From positions 30,763-94,762 of the forward strand of contig NZ_AFWJ01000311.1 of assembly GCF_000222685.1 (NCBI RefSeq): DNA of 64,000 nucleotides, written 5' to 3'. The translations under genes and the position numbers were made by a program. This DNA is from Vibrio nigripulchritudo ATCC 27043. Lineage in GTDB: Bacteria; Pseudomonadota; Gammaproteobacteria; Enterobacterales; Vibrionaceae. Position 1 is the stretch's first letter. The number at the start of each line of letters is the position of its first letter. Below the pieces are notes generated by a model. That model made no database searches. It was not told the origin of the DNA and worked only from the letters and a program-made list of their open reading frames with translations. Below, one piece after another: positions 28,845-37,666 of the stretch.

Positions 28845-29681
28845 ATGGCTATCACTGAAATCAGCGCCGCGAAAGTGCATGGTGGCTGGCATAAACAATT
28901 CACCCATCAGTCCACCTCTGTCGACTGCGAAATGCGATTCGCGATTTTCCTTCCTCCACAAGCCGAAACCACCTCAGTTCCCGTTTTGTATTGGCTATCC
29001 GGGCTTACCTGTACCGACGAAAACTTTATGCAAAAGGCTGGTGCATTTAAAAAAGCAGCCGAGCTTGGTATTGCGATTGTTGCACCCGATACGAGCCCGC
29101 GCGGTGAGGACGTACCGGATGACGAAGATGGCGCATACGACTTTGGGCTAGGTGCTGGTTTTTACCTGAACGCAACCCAACTCCCTTGGAACCGTCATTA
29201 CAATATGTATGACTATGTGGTCAACGAACTGCCCGCAATCATTGAATCTGAATTTCCTGTTACCGCAGAAAAATCGATTTCCGGTCACAGCATGGGTGGT
29301 CATGGCGCACTCTCGATTGGAATTAAAAACTCAAAGGATTACCAAAGTGTGTCGGCATTTAGCCCTATCACCAATCCGATAAACTGCCCTTGGGGAATCA
29401 AAGCGTTCTCAAATTATCTGGGTGACGACAAAGAAAGCTGGAAGGATTACGACAGCTGCGAACTGTTGTCTCAGGCAGAACAAGTGCCGCCAATTTTAAT
29501 CGATCAGGGCGATGCGGATTCTTTCTTAAAAGAACAGCTAAAACCTGAAGCTTTTGAAGCTATGGCTCAGGGTCACGATAATATTGAGTTAAGAATGCAG
29601 CCCGGCTACGACCACAGCTACTTCTTTATTCAAAGCTTCATTGAAGAGCATTTGGCATTTCACGCCAGATACCTTAAATAG
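28845..29681 (+). CDS. fghA: S-formylglutathione hydrolase
   Basis: FghA hydrolyses S-formylglutathione to formate and glutathione, completing the frmA pathway. The 278-residue esterase has the serine nucleophile in [14 protein letters not shown] (near residue 148), the aspartate in DQGDADSFL and the histidine in GYDHSYFFI. The oxyanion/N-terminal [16 protein letters not shown] and FYLNAT are typical. It lies 56 nt after frmA, separated by a GC-rich hairpin. Confidence 0.96.
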   Translation: MAITEISAAKVHGGWHKQFTHQSTSVDCEMRFAIFLPPQAETTSVPVLYWLSGLTCTDENFMQKAGAFKKAAELGIAIVAPDTSPRGEDVPDDEDGAYDFGLGAGFYLNATQLPWNRHYNMYDYVVNELPAIIESEFPVTAEKSISGHSMGGHGALSIGIKNSKDYQSVSAFSPITNPINCPWGIKAFSNYLGDDKESWKDYDSCELLSQAEQVPPILIDQGDADSFLKEQLKPEAFEAMAQGHDNIELRMQPGYDHSYFFIQSFIEEHLAFHARYLK

Positions 29682-29713
29682 CAAGTGTCTTAAATAGCAC
29701 TTACCTAAAATTA

Positions 29714-29746
29714 GAAAACCCAGCTTAATCGCTGGGTTTTCTTTTA
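29714..29746. terminator. Bidirectional terminator between fghA and the AbgT gene
   Basis: Stem AAAACCCAGC/GCTGGGTTTT (29715-29724 with 29731-29740) followed by CTTTT. It serves convergent fghA and the AbgT transporter. Confidence 0.85.
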
Positions 29747-29768
29747 TCCGGACAGTTTCTAACAGGAC

Positions 29769-31325
29769 TTAGAAACCCAGCGGAATATTAAAGCTAAAGA
29801 AGCCAATCAGCACGGCTGTCCAGATAGTCAGGAATGCGACGGAGTATGGCACCATCATTGCGATCACGTCACCAAAGGTCAGCTCAGGCTTGTACTTACG
29901 CATGAATGCCAAGATAACACCCGCATAACTCATCATTGGTGTAATGATGTTGGTCGATGAATCGGCAACACGGTACGCTGCGGTGACCAGGTCTGGAGTC
30001 ATGTTCGGGTTTACCTGATAAAGCATAGGAACAAAAATAGGACCAAGCAGCATCCACTTAGACGTTAGACCACCCACGAACAGGTTGATCAGTGCGGTTG
30101 TGATGATAAATCCGATGATCAGCAATACTGGGAACTTCTGCAAACCAAGAGACTGCAAGAAAGTAGCACCTAAGTAGGTCACATAAGTACCAAGACCGGA
30201 ATAGCTTAATAGCGCCAGGAAGTTGTAACAGAAGAACGTCAGAACAAGGATGTAACCCATGGTGTTCATCTGAGTGACCATGGCTTTAACCACGTCTTGT
30301 AGATTCTTGAATTTACCCGTTGCGTAACCAAAGCACAGACCAGACACTGCAAACACCAGTGAAATCAGCAGAATCACGTTATCCAGATAAGGGGTAACTT
30401 CTTTGCCTGCTTCATTTGTATAGGTGCCAAGTGGTCCTGTTGCCATCAGGTAAATCGCAACAAGAGAAGCTATCAAACCCAGCCCTGCCCAGCGAAGACC
30501 TTTGCTTTCTTTGGCATTCAACTCGAACTCATCGAAGTTGATTTCTTCTGGCAACTGGTAAGACATTTTTTCAAGACGAGGACTTACAAATTTAGCAGTA
30601 ACCCATGCACCAACAGCAGCCAGAACAAACGTGGATACCAGAATGAAGAAATAGTGCATGGTTGCGGGGTTAAGTGCTTCACCGTTACCACCGACGAAAG
30701 GAACGCCCTGAGATTCTGCAAAGATCTTAGCGTTAACACCCAGAACAACGTCAGCGGGTGTTGCAGGAAGTAAGTTGGCACTGAAACCAGCAGAAACCCC
30801 GGCAAAAGCGGCTGCCATACCAATCAATGGGTTCTTACCCAGACCGGCATAGAGAAGACCAGCCAGTGGAATAAGTACCAGATAACCCGCATCTGCGGCG
30901 ATAGAACTCATGATCCCCAGGAAGACGATCAAAGCAGGCAGAAGTTTATCAGGGATCTTTAGACCGACTTTTTTGATCACCGCTGTCAGCAAACCGGAGT
31001 TCTCAGCAATACCGATTCCCAGCATTACGATCAGAATAACGCCTAAAACTCCATGACCAAATGCCAGCCAGTTTTTTAACAACGCGTTATCAAACATCCA
31101 GCGAATATGCTCGGCTTGCAGCATATTTTTAATCTCATGCTGAACGGCTTCACCACCCCGACCAAGGGTCTCAAATGAAACACCACCAGCTAGCCCTGTT
31201 ACCACCAAAGAAAATACAAACAAAAACATGAAGATGATAACGGGGTCAGGAATCTTTTTACCCGCTTTTTCTATAAACCCAATCACACCTTTCGGCTTGG
31301 GTTCAGGAGCTACCGCTTCGCTCAT
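29769..31325 (-). CDS. AbgT-family transporter, copy 1
   Basis: A 518-residue inner-membrane protein with about 12 hydrophobic segments, of the AbgT family (p-aminobenzoyl-glutamate importers and MtrF-type antimetabolite exporters). Motifs include FIEKAGKKIPDPVIIFMFLF, SSIAADAGYLVLIPLAGLLYAGLGKNPLIGMAAAFAGVSAGFSANLLPATPADV and the C-terminal GGLTSKWMLLGPIFVPML, RVADSSTNIITPMM. It is a paralogue of the gene upstream in the same orientation, with 324 nt between them. Direction of transport and substrate cannot be read from sequence. Confidence 0.88.
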   Translation of the reverse strand: MSEAVAPEPKPKGVIGFIEKAGKKIPDPVIIFMFLFVFSLVVTGLAGGVSFETLGRGGEAVQHEIKNMLQAEHIRWMFDNALLKNWLAFGHGVLGVILIVMLGIGIAENSGLLTAVIKKVGLKIPDKLLPALIVFLGIMSSIAADAGYLVLIPLAGLLYAGLGKNPLIGMAAAFAGVSAGFSANLLPATPADVVLGVNAKIFAESQGVPFVGGNGEALNPATMHYFFILVSTFVLAAVGAWVTAKFVSPRLEKMSYQLPEEINFDEFELNAKESKGLRWAGLGLIASLVAIYLMATGPLGTYTNEAGKEVTPYLDNVILLISLVFAVSGLCFGYATGKFKNLQDVVKAMVTQMNTMGYILVLTFFCYNFLALLSYSGLGTYVTYLGATFLQSLGLQKFPVLLIIGFIITTALINLFVGGLTSKWMLLGPIFVPMLYQVNPNMTPDLVTAAYRVADSSTNIITPMMSYAGVILAFMRKYKPELTFGDVIAMMVPYSVAFLTIWTAVLIGFFSFNIPLGF

Positions 31326-31343
31326 TTTTCTACTCTCTCCAAA

Positions 31344-31359
31344 TGTGTTCTACATCACA
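31344..31359. promoter_or_regulatory. CRP-like site next to the AbgT copy 1 start
   Basis: TGTGTTCTACATCACA on the plus strand matches the CRP half-sites TGTGA-N6-TCACA at 9 of 10 positions, and AAA/TTT flanks extend the match. It ends only 19 nt before the ATG. Such a position would block transcription or translation initiation unless the transcript is very short, so repression is more likely than activation. Confidence 0.5.
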
Positions 31360-31595
31360 AAAAAATAAGCGATGACATTAGCAAAGTCGCCTAACCCTGT
31401 AAAGATTGAATATAGAACCTTGAGAAACACATTTAGAAACCCAGAATAAACATAGAATTAATAACCACATATTAGATTCTTACTTGGTTATAAATTTCAA
31501 ATAATTGGATTTTAGCTAGTTTTATTAACCTTTAATTAAATAGTTTTCAACATTGGAAATATTCAACATTTCTGAATTTAAAGTCATTTAATTCT

Positions 31596-31627
31596 ACATA
31601 AAACAAAGCCCTACAATCGCAGGGCTA
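31596..31627 (-). terminator. Terminator after AbgT copy 2
   Basis: Stem AGCCCT/AGGGCT (31607-31612 with 31621-31626), followed on the minus strand by TTGTTTTATG. Short but suitably placed, 23 nt after the stop. Confidence 0.6.
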
Positions 31628-31649
31628 ATATTCTGAGTAAAGGTGCTTT

Positions 31650-33209
31650 TTACATAGTGTAAGTATATGGAGCCTGAATCCCTAGCGGGATGCCAAGTGC
31701 CCAGTACGCCAGCAAGAAGATGGTCCAGCCAATCAACATGGCAATGGAGAATGGCATCATTAACGACGCTAACGTGCCAATACCGGTAGACTTCACGTAA
31801 CGTTGGCAATACACCACTACCAGAGGGAAGAATACCATCAGTGGTGAAATGATATTGGAAACTGAATCGCCTACACGGTACGCCGCTTGCGACAGTTCTG
31901 GCGAAATGCCTACCGCCATCAACATGGGAACCAGAATAGGACCAATCAATGCCCACTTAGCAGACGCGGAACCGACAAGCAGGTTCACGAAAGCAGTGAG
32001 TAGAATCATGCCAACAACCGTTGCCTGACCTGGTAACTCCATCGCTTTCAGACCTTCAGCGCCATACAGAGCCAGCATAGTGCCAATGTTTGACTGACCA
32101 AATGCCGACAGGAACTGCGCACAGAAGAATGACATCACAATGTAGGCACCCATGGTTGCCATGGTATCGGACATCGCTTTGATAACGTCGTTGCTGTTTT
32201 TAAATGTGCCTGAAACACGCCCGTAGACAATGCCCGGAATGATAAACAGAATGAAGATAAGTGGCACAATGGATTTCATCACTGGCGCAGAAAAGGCCGT
32301 CAGCTCACCTTCAGGGGAACGAAGCGCAGAGTTTTCTGGAATAAGGGCAGCGACCAGCAGTGCGATACCCGCAACCATTGCCCAACCCGCGTAACGGAAT
32401 GCTTTAGATTCTATTTCTGTAAATGAACCTAAATCCGGTGCTTCTTCTGCATCTTCATCAACTGGTGTGTTAGCTAGGCGTGGCTCGATGATTTTCTCGG
32501 TCACGTACCAGCCGATCGCAACAATCACTATTGAGGACAATCCAGTAAAGAAGATATTCGCCAGTGGGTTAATCACATAACTTTCGTCCAGTACCTGAGC
32601 TGCCGTTTGCGTAAATCCAGCAAGCAGAGGATCAATACCGGAAGGGATGAAGTTTGCGGAGAAACCACCGGATACACCAGCAAACGCAGCAGCGATACCC
32701 GCAAGAGGGTGACGACCAGCTGCGTGGAAGATGATGCCACCAAGAGGAATAACCAGAACGTAGCCTGCATCTGCCGCGGTATGAGATACGATCGCAACCA
32801 GAATGAGCATTGGTGTCAGCAATTTAGCAGGAGTGAAGTTCAGCATCTTCTTCAGACCAGTGGTAATAAAACCAGAAGAATCCGCAACGCCTACCCCTAA
32901 CATTGCCACCAGAACAATTCCAAGTGGCGCAAAACTGGTGAATGTTGTCACCATATTTGCAAGGAAACTTGCCAGAGCTTCACCCGTTAGCAAGTTATTA
33001 ATTTGCAGTGCTTCACCAGTGCGCGGGTTCATCAGATCAAAGGAAACGTTAGAAAGTAGAGCAGATGAAACCCAAACGATGACTAGTGCCCAAAAAAACA
33101 AAATTGCCGGATCCGGTATCTTGTTTCCAGCGCGTTCAATAAAGTTTAAAAATCGGTCCATGCCCGACGGTTGGGACGATGGTGCCTGTTTAACAGCTTG
33201 GTTACTCAT
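31650..33209 (-). CDS. AbgT-family transporter, copy 2
   Basis: A 519-residue paralogue of the neighbouring transporter with the same signatures: FLNFIERAGNKIPDPAILFFWAL, SHTAADAGYVLVIPLGGIIFHAAGRHPLAGIAAAFAGVSGGFSANFIPSGIDPLL and GSASAKWALIGPILVPMLM, RVGDSVSNIISPLM. ATG 33209 is chosen over 33221 because GGAG lies 6 nt before it. The two copies differ in loops and in the terminal helices, so they have probably diverged in substrate. p-Aminobenzoyl-glutamate (a folate breakdown product) is the known substrate of E. coli AbgT. Confidence 0.88.
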   Translation of the reverse strand: MSNQAVKQAPSSQPSGMDRFLNFIERAGNKIPDPAILFFWALVIVWVSSALLSNVSFDLMNPRTGEALQINNLLTGEALASFLANMVTTFTSFAPLGIVLVAMLGVGVADSSGFITTGLKKMLNFTPAKLLTPMLILVAIVSHTAADAGYVLVIPLGGIIFHAAGRHPLAGIAAAFAGVSGGFSANFIPSGIDPLLAGFTQTAAQVLDESYVINPLANIFFTGLSSIVIVAIGWYVTEKIIEPRLANTPVDEDAEEAPDLGSFTEIESKAFRYAGWAMVAGIALLVAALIPENSALRSPEGELTAFSAPVMKSIVPLIFILFIIPGIVYGRVSGTFKNSNDVIKAMSDTMATMGAYIVMSFFCAQFLSAFGQSNIGTMLALYGAEGLKAMELPGQATVVGMILLTAFVNLLVGSASAKWALIGPILVPMLMAVGISPELSQAAYRVGDSVSNIISPLMVFFPLVVVYCQRYVKSTGIGTLASLMMPFSIAMLIGWTIFLLAYWALGIPLGIQAPYTYTM

Positions 33210-33546
33210 AGGTAACTCCATAGTATTTGGATGTTGTTTACGGGCGTGTAGTTTTCTAATTTTTGCCCACCTCGCAAATAACTATTCTATTTCAACCCCA
33301 AATTAAAAGCACAATAAACCAACCATTTTTATAATCTCAGACAATTATTTCTAAAAAATTTACAAATAACCAACAATCGAACTTCAATCACGTAACTAGC
33401 ACAAAATAAAAGCGCTACAGGAAAGTTAATTTCCCCGTAGCGCTTCTATATGAATGCTTTAATTATTAGCCTGGTGAATTTTACGTCAGTAACATTCAGG
33501 CGAAAGTTACCCGGATAACTGGTGATAAAGCCTAGGGTCTGTTGAC
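33210..33546. other. Gap between AbgT copy 2 and the minor pilin operon
   Basis: The first part (33210-33400) is AT-rich and must hold the AbgT copy 2 promoter. The pilin-operon terminator is at 33403-33444. From 33445 to 33546 I see no gene; the interval is the 3' untranslated region of pilV. Confidence 0.5.
33403..33445 (-). terminator. Terminator of the minor pilin operon
   Basis: AGCGCTAC (33411-33418) pairs with GTAGCGCT (33437-33444) and the enclosed GGAAA/TTTCC extends the helix. On the minus strand TTTTATTTTG follows. It lies about 100 nt past the pilV stop. Confidence 0.8.
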
Positions 33547-33957
33547 CTAATCAAACTCATTGTATTTTGACAGCATGGTTTGCAAAGTCACTTTCTGAGT
33601 GGTGTTTAAGCGATCCTGCCATGTACTATCAATCGTTATAACTTTAACCGCAGATGACACTGTGCCCGTTGCCTGAGAAACCGACCAAGTTAAGGTGTAT
33701 CCACCGCTTCTGGCTTCGCTGCCAGACGCAATCGAGCTAAATTGAATCGTGCCGTTTGCGCCGCTAACCGAACGTTTCCTGAAATGCTCCAGTTTCGATT
33801 CTGCCAAGTATAACGCTTCAAGGCTCCGTGCTGCATGTTCCGATTTATGTTCCATAAACGTCTGTAGCTTCACCATACCCAGCATACCTACACCAAAAAG
33901 CAAAAACGCAATCATCACTTCAATCAGGCTGAAACCCATCTGCTTTTTAGAAATCAT
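33547..33957 (-). CDS. pilV: Minor type IV pilin PilV
   Basis: A 136-residue prepilin with a short leader, MISKKQMG, cut before FSLIEVMIAFLLFGVGMLGM; glutamate at mature position 5 is present. It is a minor pilin expected to help start pilus assembly in the inner membrane. The next part, LEALYLAESKLEHFRKR, is typical of PilV. It overlaps the PilX-like gene by 11 bases and is last in the fimT-pilW-pilX-pilV operon. Confidence 0.88.
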   Translation of the reverse strand: MISKKQMGFSLIEVMIAFLLFGVGMLGMVKLQTFMEHKSEHAARSLEALYLAESKLEHFRKRSVSGANGTIQFSSIASGSEARSGGYTLTWSVSQATGTVSSAVKVITIDSTWQDRLNTTQKVTLQTMLSKYNEFD

Positions 33958-35233
33958 TCCATGATCCTTTTAGCCATTGAGGAGGAGAATTTTTACTGCG
34001 GGCGTAGTCGATCACGTCTTTGTTAAAATTCAAACTTATAGCCTGATCAAAAAGTGCGTAGTGACTGAGCTTCTTAGTAGGATCGCTAGGGTCAGTAAAC
34101 TCTTTTGAGTCAATATATTGCCCACCAGAGAAAGTGAACGCCCCTCTTTGGAAATAAGTAGCACGTGCTCTTATATCTGCCGAAAACTCAGACGCACCAG
34201 CAGGGTTGATATATTCGTCACCTCCAGGTAATGCTTCCCAGTGAGTAAGATTAGGTGCATATGTAGGGTTAATATGGAAAAGTAAACCTTTGAATTCACC
34301 AGTTGCCGTGTTAGACATCAATGAGAGAGGTCCATTACTCACCACTAAAGTGACACCGTTCGTCGTACCATTTGTCGCGGTTATCAGCGAATTGTACTGC
34401 GCATCGTTAATTTCACACCCTCCGCTCACCCAAACAAACTCACTGCCACTACTAATCGCATCTGCAATTTTTGCCCCGCAATTGCTCAGTATTTTTGTAC
34501 CATGGCTCAACGCCCCCTCAAGAATAGTAAAGTTACCATTGTCACGGACTTCATCAGCCCTGCTCAAAGGCACACCAAAAAAGTTCTCAAATGGCTTTAC
34601 ATCTGTATCTTGGTAAAAATCTCCGGTAGAAATATTTTCAGTACCACCACTTGTCGTTATTGTTTTGTGCGAGCCTCTACAATCTTTTCCTTTATGATCG
34701 AATGTTGCCCAAGGTTTTTCTCCTACCTTTACACCTTTATTTTCTACATTTCCTTTCACTCTAAAGGCATCTTTGTAGCGCACTGCTACACACTCCCAAC
34801 CATCCTTTTTGAGCATGCCGGGATCAGGAGTGTCGAAGGCATTGGCACCAAAAAGATAGAGACTAGCACTTGATTGCAACGCTCCCGAACCCAATGAACC
34901 GCCGTAACGAATCTCTTTTTCCAATATCGTCGTGCCAACTTTGGCAACCGCCATTCTTCCTGCCGAAGAAGTATTGAGATCAAGCGTTAAACCGGCTTGA
35001 CTCGAACATCCAGTAACACTGCCTGCGGAAATTTTATCGACATGCGCTCGGGTATAGATGCACTCCAATCCCCCTTCCGCTAACCAGTGCTCCTGCCTGT
35101 TTTTCACTTCATTCTGGGCACGCTTAATTTGAAAAAACACTTGCTTGTATGAACCGAGAATCAAGATAAGCGCGGCAACCAACACAAAGCTGGTGACAGT
35201 TAGGGTAATGTATCCTTGATTGCGCCGCATCAT
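33947..35233 (-). CDS. PilX-like minor pilin component, large
   Basis: A 428-residue protein in the PilX position of the operon. It has a prepilin-like start, MMRRNQG followed by YITLTVTSFVLVAALILILGSYKQ, but lacks the glutamate at +5, as several PilX proteins do. The helix continues with KNRQEHWLAEGGLECIYTRAH, then a long soluble domain (about 75-428) with several cysteines. Typical PilX proteins of Neisseria and Pseudomonas have about 160-200 residues, so the extra domain is notable and may be a tip or adhesion module. It overlaps pilW by four bases (ATGA). Confidence 0.75.
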   Translation of the reverse strand: MMRRNQGYITLTVTSFVLVAALILILGSYKQVFFQIKRAQNEVKNRQEHWLAEGGLECIYTRAHVDKISAGSVTGCSSQAGLTLDLNTSSAGRMAVAKVGTTILEKEIRYGGSLGSGALQSSASLYLFGANAFDTPDPGMLKKDGWECVAVRYKDAFRVKGNVENKGVKVGEKPWATFDHKGKDCRGSHKTITTSGGTENISTGDFYQDTDVKPFENFFGVPLSRADEVRDNGNFTILEGALSHGTKILSNCGAKIADAISSGSEFVWVSGGCEINDAQYNSLITATNGTTNGVTLVVSNGPLSLMSNTATGEFKGLLFHINPTYAPNLTHWEALPGGDEYINPAGASEFSADIRARATYFQRGAFTFSGGQYIDSKEFTDPSDPTKKLSHYALFDQAISLNFNKDVIDYARSKNSPPQWLKGSWNDF

Positions 35234-35820
35234 TTCCAGTTCCTTTGTTTAAATGAGGTGGAGAGCGTCACTGTGTCGGTGGAGTTTTTCAAAGATCCTG
35301 TCATTTTTATGGATATGAAAGCGGAACTTACGGTCGATCCCAGAGGCGTGTTTCCGACCTCAAAAGCGGTCACCTTAACCTGTTTATCATCAAGCATTTT
35401 AAAATAGGGGCTACATGACGCTTGTGTACTGATTGCTGCCGACTGTTTCGAACAAATCTTGACGTTGTTATCATCGTGTTTAAAGAACACGTGCTCATAT
35501 TTGTTTTCTTTATTGAGGTAAACGTAACCAATCGAACTAGAAGTCGTGAGGAACACACTTGAAGCCCCAGAAACCATTGCGGCTTTGTCGTTGCTTCCGT
35601 TATAGCCTGCTCTGAGTGCGTCTTCTTTTATGTATTTCAACGTGTCAGACATGCTCTGAAGCACCAATAAATCTAACGAACGTTGTGTCGCTGATTTTTG
35701 GGCAGAAAGATAAATAGAGCCAACCGACGCAATTGCCAACAGGCTGAGAGCGGAAGCGATCATCAGCTCGATTAAAGACGCACCTCGCTGACGAGAAGCG
35801 CTAGCAGTCTGTAAAGCCAT
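35230..35820 (-). CDS. pilW: Minor type IV pilin PilW
   Basis: A 196-residue prepilin: leader MALQTASASRQRG, cut before ASLIELMIASALSLLAIASVGSIYL with Glu at +5, then a soluble domain. ATG 35820 gives a 13-residue leader; a longer frame to 35859 would add 13 residues and overlap fimT by 59 bases, so it is less likely. It overlaps the fimT end by 20 bases and pilX by four, so translation is probably coupled. Confidence 0.85.
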   Translation of the reverse strand: MALQTASASRQRGASLIELMIASALSLLAIASVGSIYLSAQKSATQRSLDLLVLQSMSDTLKYIKEDALRAGYNGSNDKAAMVSGASSVFLTTSSSIGYVYLNKENKYEHVFFKHDDNNVKICSKQSAAISTQASCSPYFKMLDDKQVKVTAFEVGNTPLGSTVSSAFISIKMTGSLKNSTDTVTLSTSFKQRNWK

Positions 35821-36313
35821 GGCTATTCCCCGTACTACCGCACACTTTGACTCGACCATTGGTGAAGTGAGTAATCACAGATCCACTGTCGGACATGTTT
35901 TCCTGATAGCTGAATTTAAACGTTCCGGCTTCGATGCGACCATTCACCCCCTCTATTTTGAAAGGTGGACCATGATTGCTTGAAACATAAATATTCTTGA
36001 AAGGTTTTCCGACGATAGACTGAACCAAAGCGCCAGAAATAGAGGACGATTCTCGCAAATCGATAATCCAGTCACCGCTTTTAGACGCACTAGAAACAGA
36101 AGCACCAGATACCGTGAAGTGAACCCAAAGGTCACGATTTCTCATTACGGCTTCAGATCGAGCTTCAATCAAGAAGCCCTGTAATTCATTGGCGAGACGA
36201 TTGATACGGTTGTCATCGGTCACAGATTTATAACTAGGCGCGAATGCACCAAGCAAAATGGTCATCACAGCCAGCGTTATTAAGAGCTCTATTAAAGTAA
36301 AGCCGCGAGCCAT
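35801..36313 (-). CDS. fimT: Minor pseudopilin FimT/GspH type
   Basis: A 170-residue protein starting MARG, processed before FTLIELLITLAVMTILLGAFAPSYK, with Glu +5. The GspH/FimT features follow: NRLANELQGFLIEARSEAVMRNRDLWVHF. It is first in the minor pilin operon. ATG 36313 has AGAGGA 9 nt upstream; the longer frame would start with GTG at 36346. FimT homologues in other bacteria bind DNA during natural transformation; whether this one does is unknown. Confidence 0.88.
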   Translation of the reverse strand: MARGFTLIELLITLAVMTILLGAFAPSYKSVTDDNRINRLANELQGFLIEARSEAVMRNRDLWVHFTVSGASVSSASKSGDWIIDLRESSSISGALVQSIVGKPFKNIYVSSNHGPPFKIEGVNGRIEAGTFKFSYQENMSDSGSVITHFTNGRVKVCGSTGNSHGFTDC

Positions 36314-36409
36314 TTCCCAAATTCCTCTGAAACTTCGTATATGCACTTAAATTGACTTGCAGCGATGCTAGCACCGCCTAAGAATAGCGGGGCAAAATTG
36401 AAGGAAGTT

Positions 36410-36826
36410 ATGGAAATGATTCGAATAAAAAGATGTAAACAGAGCAAAAAGAAGGGCAAAGGAATGACATTGCTCGAACTTTTGATCGCCGTTTCTATCG
36501 TTGCGATATTCGCAGCCATCGCATATCCATCTTTCAACAACTATGTTTATCAAGGACATAGAAATCAGGCCATGGCGGATCTGGTCAAAATTCAGCTCAG
36601 TCTTGAGCAGCTATACAACAACGGTTACTCCTGGTCCTCCATCATGTCAGGGTCAACTTGCACTATATGCGATACTTCTGATGACAGATACACCTTCGCT
36701 GTGACATCTGCGGGAGGGTATACAATCACCGCGACACCTAAAATCGCAAAAGGGCAGAATAATGATCAGTGCGGAACACTGACATTAAAAGCAGACGGCA
36801 CTTCTCTTCCCAATACCTGCTGGTAA
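36410..36826 (+). CDS. pilE: Type IV pilin-like protein PilE
   Basis: A 138-residue prepilin transcribed divergently from fimT. Its leader is long and very basic (MEMIRIKRCKQSKKKGKG), cut before MTLLELLIAVSIVAIFAAIAYPSF with Glu +5; the first mature residue is Met in place of the usual Phe. The C-terminal disulfide loop is present (DQCGTLTLKADGTSLPNTCW). AAGGA precedes both ATG 36410 and ATG 36416; the first is used. This is the accessory PilE found with FimT-PilV-PilW-PilX and not the major pilin. Confidence 0.85.
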   Translation: MEMIRIKRCKQSKKKGKGMTLLELLIAVSIVAIFAAIAYPSFNNYVYQGHRNQAMADLVKIQLSLEQLYNNGYSWSSIMSGSTCTICDTSDDRYTFAVTSAGGYTITATPKIAKGQNNDQCGTLTLKADGTSLPNTCW

Positions 36827-36861
36827 ACCTATACCAACCGTAGTAAGCAATTAGCATTATT

Positions 36862-36890
36862 CAAAAAAATACCCGCACTTGGCGGGTATT
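36862..36890 (-). terminator. Terminator after grpE
   Basis: Stem ATACCCGC/GCGGGTAT (from 36870 and 36881), followed by TTTTTTTGA on the minus strand. It also faces the end of pilE, which is convergent. Confidence 0.85.
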
Positions 36891-36914
36891 CAATCAATCA
36901 TTTGTGGACCCAGC

Positions 36915-37514
36915 TTACTTCGCTACCATCACCATTGCAGGGCGAATCACACGACCGTTCAACTCATAACCTTTCTGCATCACTAGCATAACGGTGTTTG
37001 ATTCATGATCCGGGCTTTCTTGAATCGACATAGCCTGGTGGTATTCAGGGTTAAACACTTCGCCTTCAGGGTTGATTTCTTTCAAGCCAAACTTGGCAAC
37101 CACATCAACAAATGTTTTATGGGTTAGCTCAACACCTTCAAGAAGAGGTTTCACCGCTTCGTTTTCAGCATCTGCTGCCTGAATTGCACGCTCTAAGTTA
37201 TCAATAACAGGGAGAAGTTCCTCAGAGAACTTGTTCAGAGCGTATTTACGCGCTTTGTCGATTTCCTGCTCGGTACGACGACGCATGTTTTCTACGTCCG
37301 CTTTTGCACGAAGAACAGACTCTTGCTGCTCTTTTACTTTCGCTTCACTGGTCAGCAGTGCCGCTTCTAGCTGTGCGATTTTCGCTTCCGTTTCGTCTTG
37401 CTCTGACTCTTCGTTCCAATCGATATCGGCATCTGAGCCAACTGCTTCCACTTCTTCTGCAGTTTCTTGTTGCTCTAGCTCTTCTTCTTTAACCTTGTTT
37501 TCTTCGTTGCTCAT
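36915..37514 (-). CDS. grpE: Nucleotide exchange factor GrpE
   Basis: GrpE releases ADP from DnaK in the Hsp70 cycle. The 199-residue protein has the acidic N-terminus ([24 protein letters not shown]), a long coiled coil (about 40-110, ending [23 protein letters not shown]) and the C-terminal beta domain with [25 protein letters not shown] and [15 protein letters not shown]. The gene is driven by a clear heat-shock promoter and is divergent from nadK. Confidence 0.97.
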   Translation of the reverse strand: MSNEENKVKEEELEQQETAEEVEAVGSDADIDWNEESEQDETEAKIAQLEAALLTSEAKVKEQQESVLRAKADVENMRRRTEQEIDKARKYALNKFSEELLPVIDNLERAIQAADAENEAVKPLLEGVELTHKTFVDVVAKFGLKEINPEGEVFNPEYHQAMSIQESPDHESNTVMLVMQKGYELNGRVIRPAMVMVAK

Positions 37515-37607
37515 GATATCTCCAGAATTCAGAATTCAACTACTTATGCGATGATATGCTCACAATTTTGAGACAAAAATACTCGCATAGTTCTTCAACT
37601 TGCCTTT

Positions 37608-37636
37608 ATTATGGGGATGAAGATTTGCGTTTCAAG
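37608..37636 (-). promoter_or_regulatory. Sigma-32 (RpoH) promoter of grpE
   Basis: On the minus strand CTTGAA (37631-37636) is followed after 14 nt by CCCCATAAT (37608-37616). Both elements and the spacer match the RpoH consensus (CTTGAA, 13-15 nt, CCCCATNT). It lies about 95 nt before the grpE ATG. Confidence 0.9.
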
Positions 37637-37666
37637 CACAATAACCTCAGACAACGGATTTTCTCT

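Larger units (their letters stand above)
31326..31649. other. AT-rich gap between the two AbgT genes
   Basis: The gap holds the promoter region of copy 1, a CRP-like site close to its start and, at the far end, the terminator of copy 2 (31596-31627). No open frame with a ribosome-binding site is seen. Confidence 0.5.

Noticed and set aside
36314-36346. Longer FimT start at a GTG
   Set aside because: The ATG at 36313 has a better Shine-Dalgarno and gives a normal short leader; the longer form remains possible.
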